Of a stretch of 64,000 bases of DNA, positions 40,201-52,387 are shown in pieces (the stretch's first letter is position 1; the number at the start of each line of letters is the position of its first letter). The stretch is from Amblyornis subalaris (Eukaryota > Chordata > Aves > Passeriformes > Ptilonorhynchidae): positions 14,874,816-14,938,815 of the forward strand of contig JACAXG010000008.1 of NCBI GenBank assembly GCA_018881555.1. The letters are read 5' to 3'. Under the pieces are notes generated by a model. That model searched no databases. It saw only the letters and a list, made by a program, of their open reading frames with translations, and had not been told where the DNA came from. A program made the position numbers and the translations under genes.

Positions 40201-42119
40201 TGTTTACACCTTAGNAAATCAGGTGGTAGAAATGAGGGTGCAGGCAGACAAACTCCAGGCAAGTTTAATGATGTTTCTGCCATTTTCTACCTCAAACTAT
40301 GCATCCACTTTGTGATAATGATAATTTTGCCAGAGCCAAAGGCACTCAAAGGCAGAGGTGTGACATGACAAAGTGTTGGACTGGGGTACTTTGGGTCCAC
40401 AGGGAGAGGAGGTGTCATTCTGTTTGGCAGTCTGGCTTTTGGCCTTCAAACTGGAGAAACTTGTGTCCCACTTCCCGTTTCAGCCCAGACTTGGCATTTT
40501 TGCACTGACTGCCCCTGCGTCTCAGACGTAGGGATACCTGGGGGTCAGTGTGTGCTAAAAGCAGAGCCCTGCCCCTGTCCTCTGTACCATGCATGGAGTG
40601 ACCCCCTGAGCTGTGTCTGACACTGGGAAGATGCAGCTGTCACATATCCAGCTTCTGGTGACCATGTAAAAAAACCAGCAGCTTAGTTTCCTACTTTTTT
40701 CTGCAGGGATCACGTCACACTTGATTTCTGGGAGAGAATACGTGTGGAATGGAAATGTTCAGCAGATGCATGCTGGAACCTCACAGGAGCCAGACCTTCA
40801 TCTGTTTGTCACAAGCCCCTTCTTGGGAGCAGCACCATCTCATGTCACCCTTTAAGGGACAGAGGAGTGGTAGGAATGAGGGAGGGGTTTCTAACTAAAC
40901 CCAACAAAGATGTACCTGATGGTTTGTTCCTCATCAGGATGTGGTGAAGACTCCTCGGTGACGCACTAGTGGGGAGAAGGAGGAGAGGGAGCTGCTCTGT
41001 CATCTTCATGAGGGTGGCAGTGGGGCCACTAGTATCCCTGCACTCTGAGCCATCCACCTGTGGGGAGAAACCCCAACATAACTTGGTGTCCTATGGCTGA
41101 GGGGGGAGCCCCATTCTTGTCCCCACTCACCTGGGTGGAAAGCAGCGTGGTCCATATGCCCCAATCTCCTGAGCCAACCATGGGAGTTGTGACTCTGGTG
41201 TGCTCCTTGACAATTTGTCTCTGGGTTTGAGGGATGAGCATAAAAGCTGTGCCCGGCCAGGTGGGGTGGGAGAGGCTGCTTGGCCTCCCTGGGAGCACAG
41301 CCCGGAGCTGTGGTGTTGGCAGGGGGTGACACAGCTGAGGTGACTCAGTACTGCCAGCGCACGAGATGCCGCCGGGGTGCTCATTAACGGGGAGGGGGGA
41401 GAGGGTCTCGAGGTAAACAGAGCAAGGCTGGCAGATGACTGCGCCATCTCTGCGCAACCTCGTCTAAGCCTATTTATATAAATCATGTGAAACCCAAATT
41501 AGAATTTCATCCATCTGCTGTGCTGTAAGTCGCTCTTCCACCAGCACAGCAAGCCAAGAAAATGCTCTTAACTCCGTAAGATCTGCCTCGGGCGTGAGAA
41601 AGTTTTGTATACGAGGCCCATGGTGGCTGTGGGGGCTGCGATGCTGCGCATCCTGCAAGGCTGCAGGACGGGCCGTCACCNGGTCCTCCAGCAGCCAGCA
41701 GAGTCTTGACATCAAGGGCGAGCCAAGAAGAGATGTGGATGTTCAGTGAGAAGTCTCCAAGCCTCCTCACAGTGTGCAGGAGGACAAGGGCTCACCTCTG
41801 CCTCATGCATGACACAACCATGGCTGAAAGTGTTGAGCGAGACCATCTCTGCCTGACTCCTGGTCCCAATGCCCAACCACTGGGGTGAACTTGTGGTTTG
41901 GCACAATGAGGGAGGTAGGGAAATGCCCTCTGTTCTTTCCCATGCTTCCTACTTGTAACAAAGCTGGACTTTCAGCCTTTCCCTCAGGGAGGCTGTTACC
42001 CCTTTGNTTTGCAGATGCTCAGCGCTCTGCANGGGGCAGCTCCTTGGAGGAGTTACNCCCAGGCAACCCAAGCGTGGCCACAGGTCTGTGCCTGCCTTCG
42101 TGTGTGGTCGCTGGACTTG
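28244..42119. other. Intergenic interval, no confirmed gene
   Basis: About 13.9 kb with no recognisable protein-coding gene, RNA gene or repeat family. A 126-bp block at 28895-29020 is open, bounded by AG and GT, and looks somewhat exon-like, but I do not recognise its product. A pyrimidine-rich run lies around 36470-36505. AT-rich blocks at about 30960-31090 and 41440-41610 resemble vertebrate non-coding conserved elements. Other open frames here are short and overlap each other on opposite strands. Confidence 0.5.
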
Positions 42120-42242
42120 CCGCTCCTGTGGGAGCACACACTTGTGGGAGCATCCCAGGGCCGCTCCTGTGGGAGCACACACTTGTGGGAGCATCCCAGG
42201 GCCGCTCCTGTGGGAGCACACACTTGTGGGAGCATCCCAGGC
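42120..42242. repeat. 41-bp minisatellite, three copies
   Basis: A 41-bp unit starting CCGCTCCTGTGGGAGCACAC repeats three times, with starts at 42120, 42161 and 42202. The copies are essentially identical; the last departs only at its final one or two bases. Each unit contains the hairpin-forming GCTCCTGTGGGAGC (5-bp stem, 4-base loop) and a second GGGAGC that could pair with the same GCTCC. Since 41 is not a multiple of three, a frame running through it changes reading frame at every copy, so it is not coding. The near-identity of the copies suggests recent expansion. Confidence 0.93.
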
Positions 42243-45200
42243 CCGATGACTCGGCCGGCCGGACGCTGCCCTGGCAGCCAGCGCGGGGCCAGCCCCGCCA
42301 CCACAGCACAGCAATTTCTAGGAAACACGTCTGCCTCCTCACATGGGAGGTCCCTGATGGAGATGATGACTCACCAAGGGATCTTTCGAACTCTTTACCC
42401 GGCACCGTTTCTTGGCATTTAGTGCTTTTCCTGTCATTAAAAATAAAACCTTTTCTTAAATTATCATTATTATTATTTTCCCCTCACCAAATTGAAGATT
42501 TCAGTGAACAGTTTGGGGGTAAACAAGTAAAGATGACACTGTGGAGGAACAGTTGGTCAAGTTTGTGAGAGATGGAGCCAGATCTAAATATGGCACAGCC
42601 TCGCTGGTACGGAGCAGAAGGAAGGAGGCATATGTGTCTGAGCAGTTGGATTGCTGCACGCTCTGTTAGATTTCCTTAACATCAAGTGCGTGTCTTCCTT
42701 TTTTCTTTCCTTTTTAGCATCAAAAAAGGAGTAGAAGCTCACTTAAAATGTCTTGGGTGAAATAAAGAAGGGCTACAATGAGGTGATGGACCCTCTGTGT
42801 CCCCATTGGCTCAGTTGATGGGTGGAGGCAGATATGTCTGGATGAGATTCTCCTCTGCAAGGACCAAACCAGGAGGCCACCCTCAAAATTTGGCCTGGCA
42901 AAGGCCTTTTCCCAGGTGACCTTCATGCTGCTTGATACTGATGGAGTGACTGCTCTGGGCCATGAATCCCACAGAGTCTAGGACCTGCAGGAGAGAGGAG
43001 GTCTCTGATGCTCATCTGGAGATGCTGCACACTGTCAGCCCCCCAGCTGGGCCTCTGCACACCACAAGCAAGAAGGACCAGGTGCTCTGGGCTGTGCCTT
43101 CAAACTGGGTGTCTCTTCCAAAGTCCCAGGCCACCCTTGACACAGAAAACCTGATTCCCCCTAGCAGTTAGTTCCTCCTGGGAAGTGCATCCTCACACTG
43201 GTGTGCATCCCACTGGTTCATCAGCTTTTTGAGCCCTTTTGTCTGCTGACAAAAATCCTGGAGAGAAATAAATGTCCTTGGAGTGTGTTCACTGCTGGAA
43301 AGAACTGCACNAGGATTTCACTCTCCCTTTGTGGCTGACTGTGGAGACAACCAGAGGCCAGGCTATGCCAGGGAAACAATGTGCTGCTGGATGCACGCTG
43401 CCACTCCTCATGTGGCTCCTGCCCATCCTGCTGGGCAACTCACAACCCCTGTGCTGGGGGACTGAAGCTTTCTTGTCTGTGGGGTACTCTTGCTGGGTTT
43501 TCACACANCCAGGGAAAGGCAGGGAGCCGGGGAGGGGAAGCCAAAGGTGAGACTGTTTCAAGGAGCTTCAGTCAGGGCTGTGCAGAACATGACCNCCACT
43601 AAAAAGTCAGTATTTGCCAGCAAATAAGATATGGTTTTCTTTTAATTTAATTGCCTCAGAGTCAGTCTCCTAAGCTGCATTTTAGATCAGAGATCCCCAA
43701 ATCCTCAGCACAGGAGAAAGAGCTANAGGGAAAGAATGAAGCAAGGCAGGTCCCAGAACACTGGTTGTGCTGCCTGGTGTGTCACAGCAGGGCTAGCTGC
43801 CTTGGAGCAGCACCTCTGCTACTTCTGCTGCCCTCTGAAGACTTGTGTGAAAATGACCAAGAAACAAAGGGCCCAGCCTGCCCCTGGAAGAGGAGAAGGC
43901 TNTTGGTAGAGCATTGCTTGAATGAAGAGGCTGAGGACACTGCCTGACTGTCTGCATTCACATCCTGGGAAAGCAGTTGGAAATTGATCCTAGTTTGGTG
44001 ATCCAGCGACGAGCTAATTTTTAACACCAACCNTGTGAGTATAAAAAGGATTAACCCTAAGTTTAAGAGCTTTAATCACATAAAAAGGACATGGTCAAAG
44101 TGTTTGTGTAAGGAGATGTTTCAAATGTCCTCTTGTGAGTGCTGAGGTTCATGTTATTTTGAGAGGTAGAAACAGGAATATAGAAACAGTGCAGCACTGC
44201 TGCTTGTTTCACAGTTCTGTTTAATTCATTTTTATGAACAGGCTCTTAATTCAGTTTAACTCAGTCTCTTTTCTCCCCCTGCTCCCCCTGTGCAGTGCAA
44301 TCCCATTTGTGTCTAGGTTACTGGCAACCAGTATATCAAGCTCTAGCCAAGCATGTATTAAAATAAAGCTGCAATCTGCTGAAAAACAGGTTTTAAGATG
44401 GAAACAAATAATTAGAAACACACAAATTAGTGTCTGTCTGACAACAGGTTGAGCTCTGCATGGGTTTAAACAAAGCTGTAATGTCAGGATGCGAGCGATT
44501 CAAACTGGAGGCAGTGGCTGAGTGTTGATTTTAATGGGTCAGCTGGAGAAGATGTGGGGAAGGAGCAAACCTGGTTGGTTTTGACTGGGGCTGAGCACCC
44601 AGAACTGTGAGATAAAATAGAAACACGTGGGGGCTTTGTGTAACTCACGACATTTCAAGGACTGAGGCCTAGGCTGAAGCAGGGGTTTTGGTTGGTGTCA
44701 GAGTGCAGCTGCTGCTGCCTCCGGGCTGGTCCTGCCCCTCTGTGCCTGCCTGCACTGGTGAGTGCTGGGCAATGGGGACACACCAGTGGCAAAGGTGTGG
44801 AAGCGCTTTCTGTGGGTTTGTACCTTTGCTGAGGGTGTTTTTGTGCCTGCAGACTCCAGCGGTCTGGCAATGCCCCAGGGTAAGGCAGAGAGCCCTGCCC
44901 GNGCCCCTGGGCTGGGCAATGGACAGCAGGGCCTGGGGGGAGCTTTCCAGCAGCTGCTGAGGGCTATTCAGTTAAATACTCTTTTTCTCATTCACATGAA
45001 CATCTCACCGCTGGGATTGCTCTGTGCCCCGGTCCTCAGCAAGCGTGTGAGCGAGCAAATCGCGCCAGGATCGTTGTTCTGCACCCATTGTTATGGAAAT
45101 CGCCTTAGAGACAGTTGCTCCAGCAAACATTTTTAGAAGCCTGAGTGAGTTGCGCAACAGGAAAACGACTCGGAGGTGAGGAAAACCCCCCTCCAGGCTC

Positions 45201-48200
45201 TCAGCACTGCGCCTTCCTCCAGTGGCGCAGAGGAGCCCTGCTGGCTCTCCTGGTAGGGATGGGATTCAGGGTGTTTCTTTGCCTAGTAAGGCAGGGAGAA
45301 AATGCCTCTGGAGGAGAAGCCCCTTGTGCGTCAGTCTCCAAGGAAACCCTTGGTGCTGCGTGGCTCAGCCTTTGTTGCACGCCTGCAGTTTGGGCAGTGG
45401 CTCACACATCCCAGACTTGTGCCTGAATCATACATCCACACTTTGATCTGCCAGTGGCATTTTATGAGTGCAAAATTTAGGCAAATTGTGGGGTTTCCCT
45501 ACCCCTAGATGCCACTTTATCTCAAGGATACTCACGGTTGGGTTGGTGTGCAGGAGAAGTGAAACCAGCCCTATCTCTGTTTCGAATGCACATTCCTCAT
45601 CGTTGAGTCTGGAAGGAGAAACCTTCCAATGCTCCCACACCTCACAGCCTGGGAGCTGTGGCGGTTACAGGGAAGCTTGGGCAGCAGGTGCTTCCAGGTC
45701 TGCTGCCACCAGCCTGGGTGCAGTGCCTGAGCCAGAGCAGGTCACCCCGAGCTGGCTGCCTCTGCCTGGTGACAAGTGGGAGGAGTGGAAGAGAGCAACT
45801 CACTGCCCCAAAAGTTTCCAAACCCCCACAGCTTAGGGCTGGCCACCCACATGGGCAGTTTCACTGCTCAACCCACATTTGGGCTGAAATGCCCAGCCCT
45901 CAGTTTTAATAAAAAAATCGTCTCTTCTTGTCTCAATTAACTACAAACAANTGCAATTAAGGTTTGCTTCTCCTGTGTTTGCTCACGCTCCTCCTCACTG
46001 CCTGCTGCGGAGCAGGACCAGAGCTCCAGCCTGTGCCCAGGAGCTTTGAGCAGCCTCAGCTGACGGAAGGGAAAAGCACGGATCCAGTGACCTTTGTTTG
46101 CGTAACTGCTGCCCACAGTCCCTGCCTGACATTTGAGGAGTGGCTGGGAGTGCCGGAGGGGGCCATGGGGATGGGCTATTGGGCAAAGCAGATGAACCTC
46201 ATCCTTGCTGGTAGAATACCAGGCTGAGCCGTGACCTTCCTTTCTCTGGAAGTCCCAGTTGACTTTCACGGTGGTGTCTCGCCAGGAACCAAGAACAGGA
46301 CACTTCCTCCAGCTCCTCGCTGGCCAGGCAGAGGGACTGATCACAGTTTGTCTATTCCCAGCACTGTTTTACTGCCCACAGCAATGGAGCTGGAGCCAGG
46401 GGGGCATGTTTGGCTCTGTGGGATGTTGTGTCGCTCANTGCCAGTGCCATGGGAGCTGGTAGGCTGGACATGGGAGTAGACCTTGTCATCCCGATGGAGA
46501 TGCTGGGAATTGTGAGGTGGTGGCAAGATGCCACTAAATAGCCTGGGCCACCCTGACCCGTCAGGTCCCCAGCTTCAGCCTGGCTACTCCTTGGCATCCC
46601 CCAGCACTGCCTGGGGTGAGGAAGGACAGCTCCATCCCATCCCATGCCTGTCCCCTTTGGCTTTTCCAGGCTGGCTGGTGTTAATGTCTCTGGGTGCTTC
46701 CTGCAGGACCACAGTGCTGGGTTCTGCAGATGTGGTGGAAGCCACTGAGCATCCTGACCCTTATCCTGGTGAATTGTCCAGCTTTGCAGCCAGTACATCT
46801 GAAAGGGCATTTTTCTCCCTGAACCTGGCAAACTCTTTATCCCAAGGATCTTTGGTGTTGCTAACCCCCAAAGCTCAACCCTCAACAGCCAGAAGCACAA
46901 GATTAGCATAAGCCCCCCAAGTTTCTTTGGATAAAGAAAATTTGTGAGGAGGATGAAGAAGGATAATTCTTTGTATTTTTCATTCTGAGCCACTTGTGCT
47001 TATTTTACCTCCCTTGGTACTTTATCTGCTGCACTTGTGCTGGCTGGAAGCTCCCTTTTATTTTGTTTTGTTTGCTTTTAATGGGAAAACTGAGATTTTT
47101 AGGGCAAGTAGCTGAAGCTTGGCCACAGGAACTGAGCCCTGGGCCGTGCCTGACTATGAAAGTCAGATGCCTTTGCTGGACATCTGGCTGCTTTAGTGCC
47201 AGATAGCAGGGAAGAGCACTTTAATATTTATCCTGAGCTAAAAAAACAAGTAGAACGGAGAAAAATATACAAAGTAGGCCATGAAAACAGGGTTTGTGAA
47301 CATCTGAGATCCGCTCCTAATTAATAGCAGTTCCCATCCCAGAAATCATACCATTCAGCAAAAGTTAATCATCTTTGCTCATACATACAATACACTTCAA
47401 GAGAGAATGAGTCACCCTCATTGAAATGTCTAATGTTATGAAATCCAGTGTGACTGATGTAACAGACCCAGCTAAGCTCTCCAAATTGGCCGGCAGCAGC
47501 ACGGCGAAGCCGCCTGCNTGTGAGTTGACTTCATTGAGTTTTGCTTGTTTGCACCCAGGATGGATTTTCCCTTTAGTTACTGGAATAGACTCCCAGCGAA
47601 GGGCCCGGGAAGGACTTGGGAGCAGGTGAGTGTGGCAGGAGGGGTTGGCATCACCAAGCCCCCTGGTCCTTGCCTCCCAGCGTGGAGCTGCCTGTGCCCA
47701 TCTCTGGGAGCCCACAAAGCTACTCTGTNCTGTGGCCCCGATCCTGCAAATATTTGGGCACCCACGTAGTTCACAACTCTTTGGGGTGTCTGGGACCAGC
47801 ACTTTAATCACACCACTCTGCATGTTTAACCNTTCACAGGCCTGGGGATTTATTCTTCCCTGCTTGGTTGAGAGAGAAATGTAGGTTGAATTCAGCATTA
47901 AGATTCTGCCTTGATATCAGCTGTTCCCTCTTAAATTAAATATTATTACCTGCAAACATTTCCTTTTAGCACTGGGAGCCGTTTGCTTGGTGTACTTTGT
48001 TTAAATGTCACCATATGAATTACTGAAAGTAATTTAAATATTTAAAGACATATACTGCAAGTCTAATTTTATTTTGAAATCCTGAGCCAGGCTCTCAGCT
48101 GATGCAGCAGATAACAGCTCAGCCTGGCACCCTTGGTTCTTGGCCTAGTTCTTTAAATTAATGATTTGCATTTCCAACACCTTTCACCCAACAAGTCTGG

Positions 48201-49477
48201 GCTCTGAGATTTTTTCTCCAGCCAGATTTTCGTCTCTCTTTGAGGCCTTGCAGCCCCTCTAGGATGGGTGTGAGTCCCTTGGCAGGTTCTCTCCCATCCA
48301 TCCATCCAGCTTGGCTGCCCTTCTGGGGCATTTGCTCCATAGGGCAAACCCTGGGAGCAATAACATCAGAAATGCCAGGGCCCCAGCAGAAGAGACAGCA
48401 GCACTCTTGTATTTCATGTTTTCCAACTAGAGAAGATCCCTCTCCCGACACAACCTTTTCATCTCTTGTTATCTTTATGAACAGCTTAAAAAAAAAGTAC
48501 CATTTCTGGCACATTGGCCCTGTTGCTCAAGAGCTGTTCCTCTTCCACCTCCTTCACACGCTCGGATTAAAAGTTACAGGTAATGTTGGGGAGTAAATGA
48601 AAGGCTTTCCATGAGGAAATAAGCTGAAACAGTAAACAAAAGGCTGATTCTTAGAAGCAAAACATCTGAAGCTGTCACCAGGAAAACATGGTGATGAAGC
48701 ACTGTGGTCCTCGGAAGTTGCCTTACATGCTGCTGGAAATTACCTTCTGACTCAACTGGCTCAGTGTGTCTGGTGCCACTGTGCTAAAAGCTTTCCCTTG
48801 ACATGAATACCCGAGGTTTTCAAGGAAATGATGTTTCCCGTGAGAANTGTCACCACCAGAGCCAAGCCTTTCCCGAGAAAAGCTGGGGTTAGGTGGGTGA
48901 TTTCTCCCGCTCCCGGGAGCAGCCTCCCCGAGGAGCTGAGCTCCCAGCGCCACGTCCGCGGGGGCAGCTGCTCCGTGGGCACACCCAGGGCTCTGCTCTC
49001 GCACCTCTGCCTGCCGCCGCAGCGGGGGCTCCCATGCGCGCTCCCGGGGAATGCTTTTTAATCATTCTGCAGGCATCTCCCGGGAGCGTTCCTCTTGCCG
49101 GCTGNCCTTCTCCGTGCAGAGCCGGGTCTGGCTTCTTACGCAAGGCCGGTGACTCATTCCCCGGCATGTCTTTGCTGAGGTTTGCCCGGTCACCTCTTTC
49201 CCCGATCGCTGCTTCCTCGCCTGTCAAAGGGTGAGCGGGGGGACGGTGACACGCAGGCACGGCGTGTGCTGAGATGGCACCAGCTGCTCGCAGGGTCCCC
49301 CCTCTGTGTGTCCCCAGGCTAGTGTCCCCCCTCTGCTGTGGGCAGTGGTCGGAAGGGAAGCACTGTGTATCTCCAAGCCCGTCCTTTTCTCCAAGCTTCA
49401 CCACTGGAGCTATTAAATGCCGTGAGCTCTCCCTGCTCCGCTGGCTTTGCACGTTCCAGGGCTGTGCTGCCATTCCC
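42243..49477. other. Intergenic interval with AT-rich candidate regulatory blocks
   Basis: I recognise no gene in these 7.2 kb. AT-rich, non-repetitive blocks at about 44030-44460, 47221-47530 and 47930-48180 contain homeodomain-type TAAT cores, and the last contains a perfect octamer ATTTGCAT at 48164-48171. A CpG-rich patch lies at about 48890-49270. A 223-codon reverse-strand frame over that patch is probably a product of high GC content, since it has no domain and its composition is biased to Arg, Pro, Ala and Gly. Confidence 0.5.
48890..49270. promoter_or_regulatory. CpG-rich patch, possible distal promoter or enhancer
   Basis: This patch of about 380 bp has many CpG dinucleotides, in contrast to its AT-rich left flank. 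It contains the perfect 12-bp palindrome GCTCCCGGGAGC at 48909-48920. A donor-like AAAGGGTGAGC lies near 49227-49237, so a non-coding first exon is conceivable. No transcript evidence can be read from sequence alone. Confidence 0.35.
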
Positions 49478-49731
49478 AAGGACCTCAATGGGCAAAGAGG
49501 AGCTTCGTGAAGTCCAACAAAGGGACGTGAACTCCTGCCCCCAGGGAGGAATAACCCCACTCACCAGTACAAACTGAGGGCCAACCAGCTGGAAAACAAT
49601 TTGGCAGGTAAAGAACCTGGGGGGTCCTGGTGGACAACAGGTTGACCGCGAGGCAGCGGTGCAGTCTCACAGCCAGCAGCATCAGGGGCTGGATTAGGAA
49701 GAGCNTTGCCAGCAGGCCAAGGGAGAAGGGA
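49478..49731 (+). mobile_element. CR1 LINE fragment from the 3' part of the reverse-transcriptase ORF
   Basis: The block GACCTCAATGGGC...CTTCGTGAAGTCCAACAAAG...GGAGGAATAACCCCA...GGGTCCTGGTGGACAACA...ATTAGGAAGAGC.TTGCCAGCAGG follows the order of the distal CR1 ORF2, which encodes the region after the polymerase core, including a GVLVDN-like segment. The frame is broken by small insertions and deletions, so nothing functional remains. It is a forward-oriented internal fragment without the CR1 3' terminus. Confidence 0.85.
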
Positions 49732-52387
49732 GAAGGAAGAAGGAGGGTTTGGTTCATCCTTTGCGACCAAGCACTGCTGCCACTGGTGGAAACTGGATCG
49801 GCACCTGGTGAGTGTTTCACATACTTTTTTCACACTCTGAGGTTCAGCAAAGTGCTGCATGAAGGAACTTTAATCCCATTGCAAGGCTTGGGAAGCAAGA
49901 CACAGACAGAGGGAAGGAGCCTGCCCAGCATCACACAATTAAGCCCATGATAGGTTGGGAAATGACCAGACTCTTCCCTGAGACCTGGTTCAGTTCCCTC
50001 TGTTCTGGGTTGTGTTCTTGCAGGTCATATATGTGTATTCAAAAGTTGTGAGTGTACCCAAGAGTGTCAAACTGGCTGGACCAGTGATCAGTGGGAATTG
50101 CTAAATGAGTTCACAGAAAATTGGAATTTTGTTAAATACATTAAATAAAAAAAACCCCAAAACAACAAAAACCGAGGCAAGTGAAAAAGAGGTTGACCCG
50201 AGAGATTCTTTGTGTTCAAAATAAAGCCCTGTTTCCTGGAAACTGGACATTTTTAGGAAAAAGAGCAGGGTTCAGATGAACATTGCTAACACTGGGAGGA
50301 AAACAGAAGTTGTTTTTTGGTGCTCTGAAAGAGGAACCAGCCCCTTGCTCCTGAAATGCTTCACGGAAATGGCTTCCTGGGAGTAGTTCAGTTTTATTTT
50401 AATTGCAGTGAGGAGTTGCAAAACCAGAGAGTTTTGTGCAAGGAAAAAACCTCCAGAACCAGAGCATCTTCACAGATGTCCAGCAGAGCTTCTCCATGAG
50501 AGAGCAGTGCTGCCACAGCACAGGTGCTGAGAGCTCCAAGTAGGGCAGGAGCCTGGGCTGCCTGTCCATCCACAGCCACCAAATACACCCAAACCAGAAC
50601 AACTAAGTGAACGAAAAGCAGCATCGTGGGGACATGCACTGGCTGGGAGACCTGCCCTGCTCATTGGAATAAAAGGATATGAACAATAATTNACTTTAAA
50701 GCCACCCATGGTGAGAAGCAGCAGCACAGTGCGACCTGCTGCCCCAGTATCTGTGTTGGCTGAGGGTTTAACTGGTGCATTTTGGGGTTTCACTGACAGC
50801 CAGGGCTGTGGGGCACTGCCACGATGCTGAGGCTGCCTCTGATGTGCCACAGCGTAAATCCCAGGCAGCGCTGCCAAAGCCAGCGGGACTGCCCCNGCGC
50901 TACCACAGCTCCACCGCAGCAGGGCCCAGCTGGGCTGCCCCACCCTTGCAGCTGTGGGGAGAAGTCCTGGCAGGGTTTGCATTTCAGAGGAGCACTCAAA
51001 AGCCCAGGTGCCTCCCAGAACCAGGCTGAGGAGCAGTGACCACCCTGCTCCATGTGGGGAGAAGCCTGTCCTGGTAGTTGATGGCCCTGCTTGAAATCAG
51101 ACCCAGCAACATAGTGAAGAGGGAGAATGCAAAGGCTGGCGAAATAATTGTATCTCCTCTCAGCTTCTCTTACCTTCTCCCACACCTTCTCTCACTGGAG
51201 GGACAGGCTGGGCACTGGAGAGGCCACACAGCACCTTCCCTGGCAGGCTCTGCACTGCCTGCNCCCAGTCCAGGTCTTCACCATCTGGCTGCTTCCCCTG
51301 CCCCAAGTCAGCATCCCAGCAACAGCTTGGGAGAGATGAGTGAGGGTCACAAAACTGCCCCCCGAGGGCATGTACGGGGCAGTTGGGTTGGGGGCACGGA
51401 GCTGGGTGCAGCCTGTGCCCTCCCTGCTCAGTGACAGCCCTTCCTGCTGGGTGGCAAAGCTGCTTTCACAATGGTCTCCTGTGAAAAGCCTGCACCAGGA
51501 AGCTCCCCACTTAGGCTCCTTAGAAAAAAAATCTTTCTCTGCAGGAAATTGCTTCTTGAAAACAGCCCATCAGCCTGGGAGAAGCTGCTGAGGAACTGAC
51601 GTGCGCGCGGGGCGGGTGAGGTGCCGGATCTGCNGAGCCAGGGAGGAGATGGAGCTGAGCAGATCAGAGGGCAGGGGCTCAGATAGCACCAAGAGGTGTC
51701 CTGCACTCCATGTTCTGGGCCATCCCTCTCTTGCTTGACTCTTTTCTAAGGAGGAAGGGCTTTTTTGGCATACCAGAGGAGGAATGCTTATAAATGGGGT
51801 ATGGAGGTACGTATTCAACTCCACGTTGTGCAGCCTGTGTCCAACACATGCCTGAGACAGGCTAGAGAGTAGATGTTATTGGCTTTCTAAGGCCCATCAA
51901 TATCCTGTCCTACTCCATCGTTGCAGTGACAGACTCTGGAGGCTCTGTCCAAAGGGAGCATTGGAGCTTCCCCCTCCTCTGGTCCTCTGCAGGGGAGGAT
52001 TTTGTAAGGGTGGTGACACACGGCTTCCAGACCTGCTCATTTAAAGCTCACTGCTAGAAAGATAAATAATCTTNAATATTCTCCAGTTCTTCCTCTGGAA
52101 GGAGCCTGGAGCCCAGGAAGCAGAGGCAGNGAAGAAGGGGTGTTGCTCAAGGATGTTTTCCCAGTTTAATTAGATTGGAGTTTCCCTCCCTTGCTGGCGG
52201 AGCCCCAGGCTCTTGATTCCTGCTTAAACATGAGCCCCCTTTCTCTCCTGGGTTTCCTAGGAATGTACACCCCTTTCCATAAAAATGCAGGGATTTCCTC
52301 AAATCCTGAAGATGGAGCCAGACTTTTCTTGGGTGGCCAGTGAGAGCAACAGGAATAAATTGAAGCATAGGACATGTCCGTTCACTT
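49732..52387. other. Intergenic interval, mostly unique
   Basis: Apart from the probable MIR remnant at 49862-49965 I see no identifiable element. Open frames of 60 to 170 codons on both strands between 50390 and 51830 overlap each other and show no domain or conserved motif. An A-rich run occurs at about 50145-50175. Confidence 0.45.
49862..49965 (-). mobile_element. MIR-like SINE remnant
   Basis: The order AATCCCATTGCAAGG...GACACAGACAGAGGGAAGGA, then CTGCCCAGCATCACACAATTA and TAGGTTGGGAAATGACC, parallels the reverse complement of MIR (CCCATTTTACAGATG, GGCACAGAGAGGTTAAG, TTGCCCAAGGTCACACAGCT, GGGATTCGAACCC). Divergence is high, so this is a probable rather than certain call. Confidence 0.5.

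Noticed and set aside
41885..42568. 227-codon forward frame with internal repeats
   Set aside because: It runs through the 41-bp minisatellite, whose period shifts the frame at each copy, and crosses several N positions. There is no domain.
48889..49560. 223-codon reverse-strand frame
   Set aside because: It spans a CpG-rich patch and part of a CR1 fragment, contains an N, and shows no recognisable domain or coding bias.
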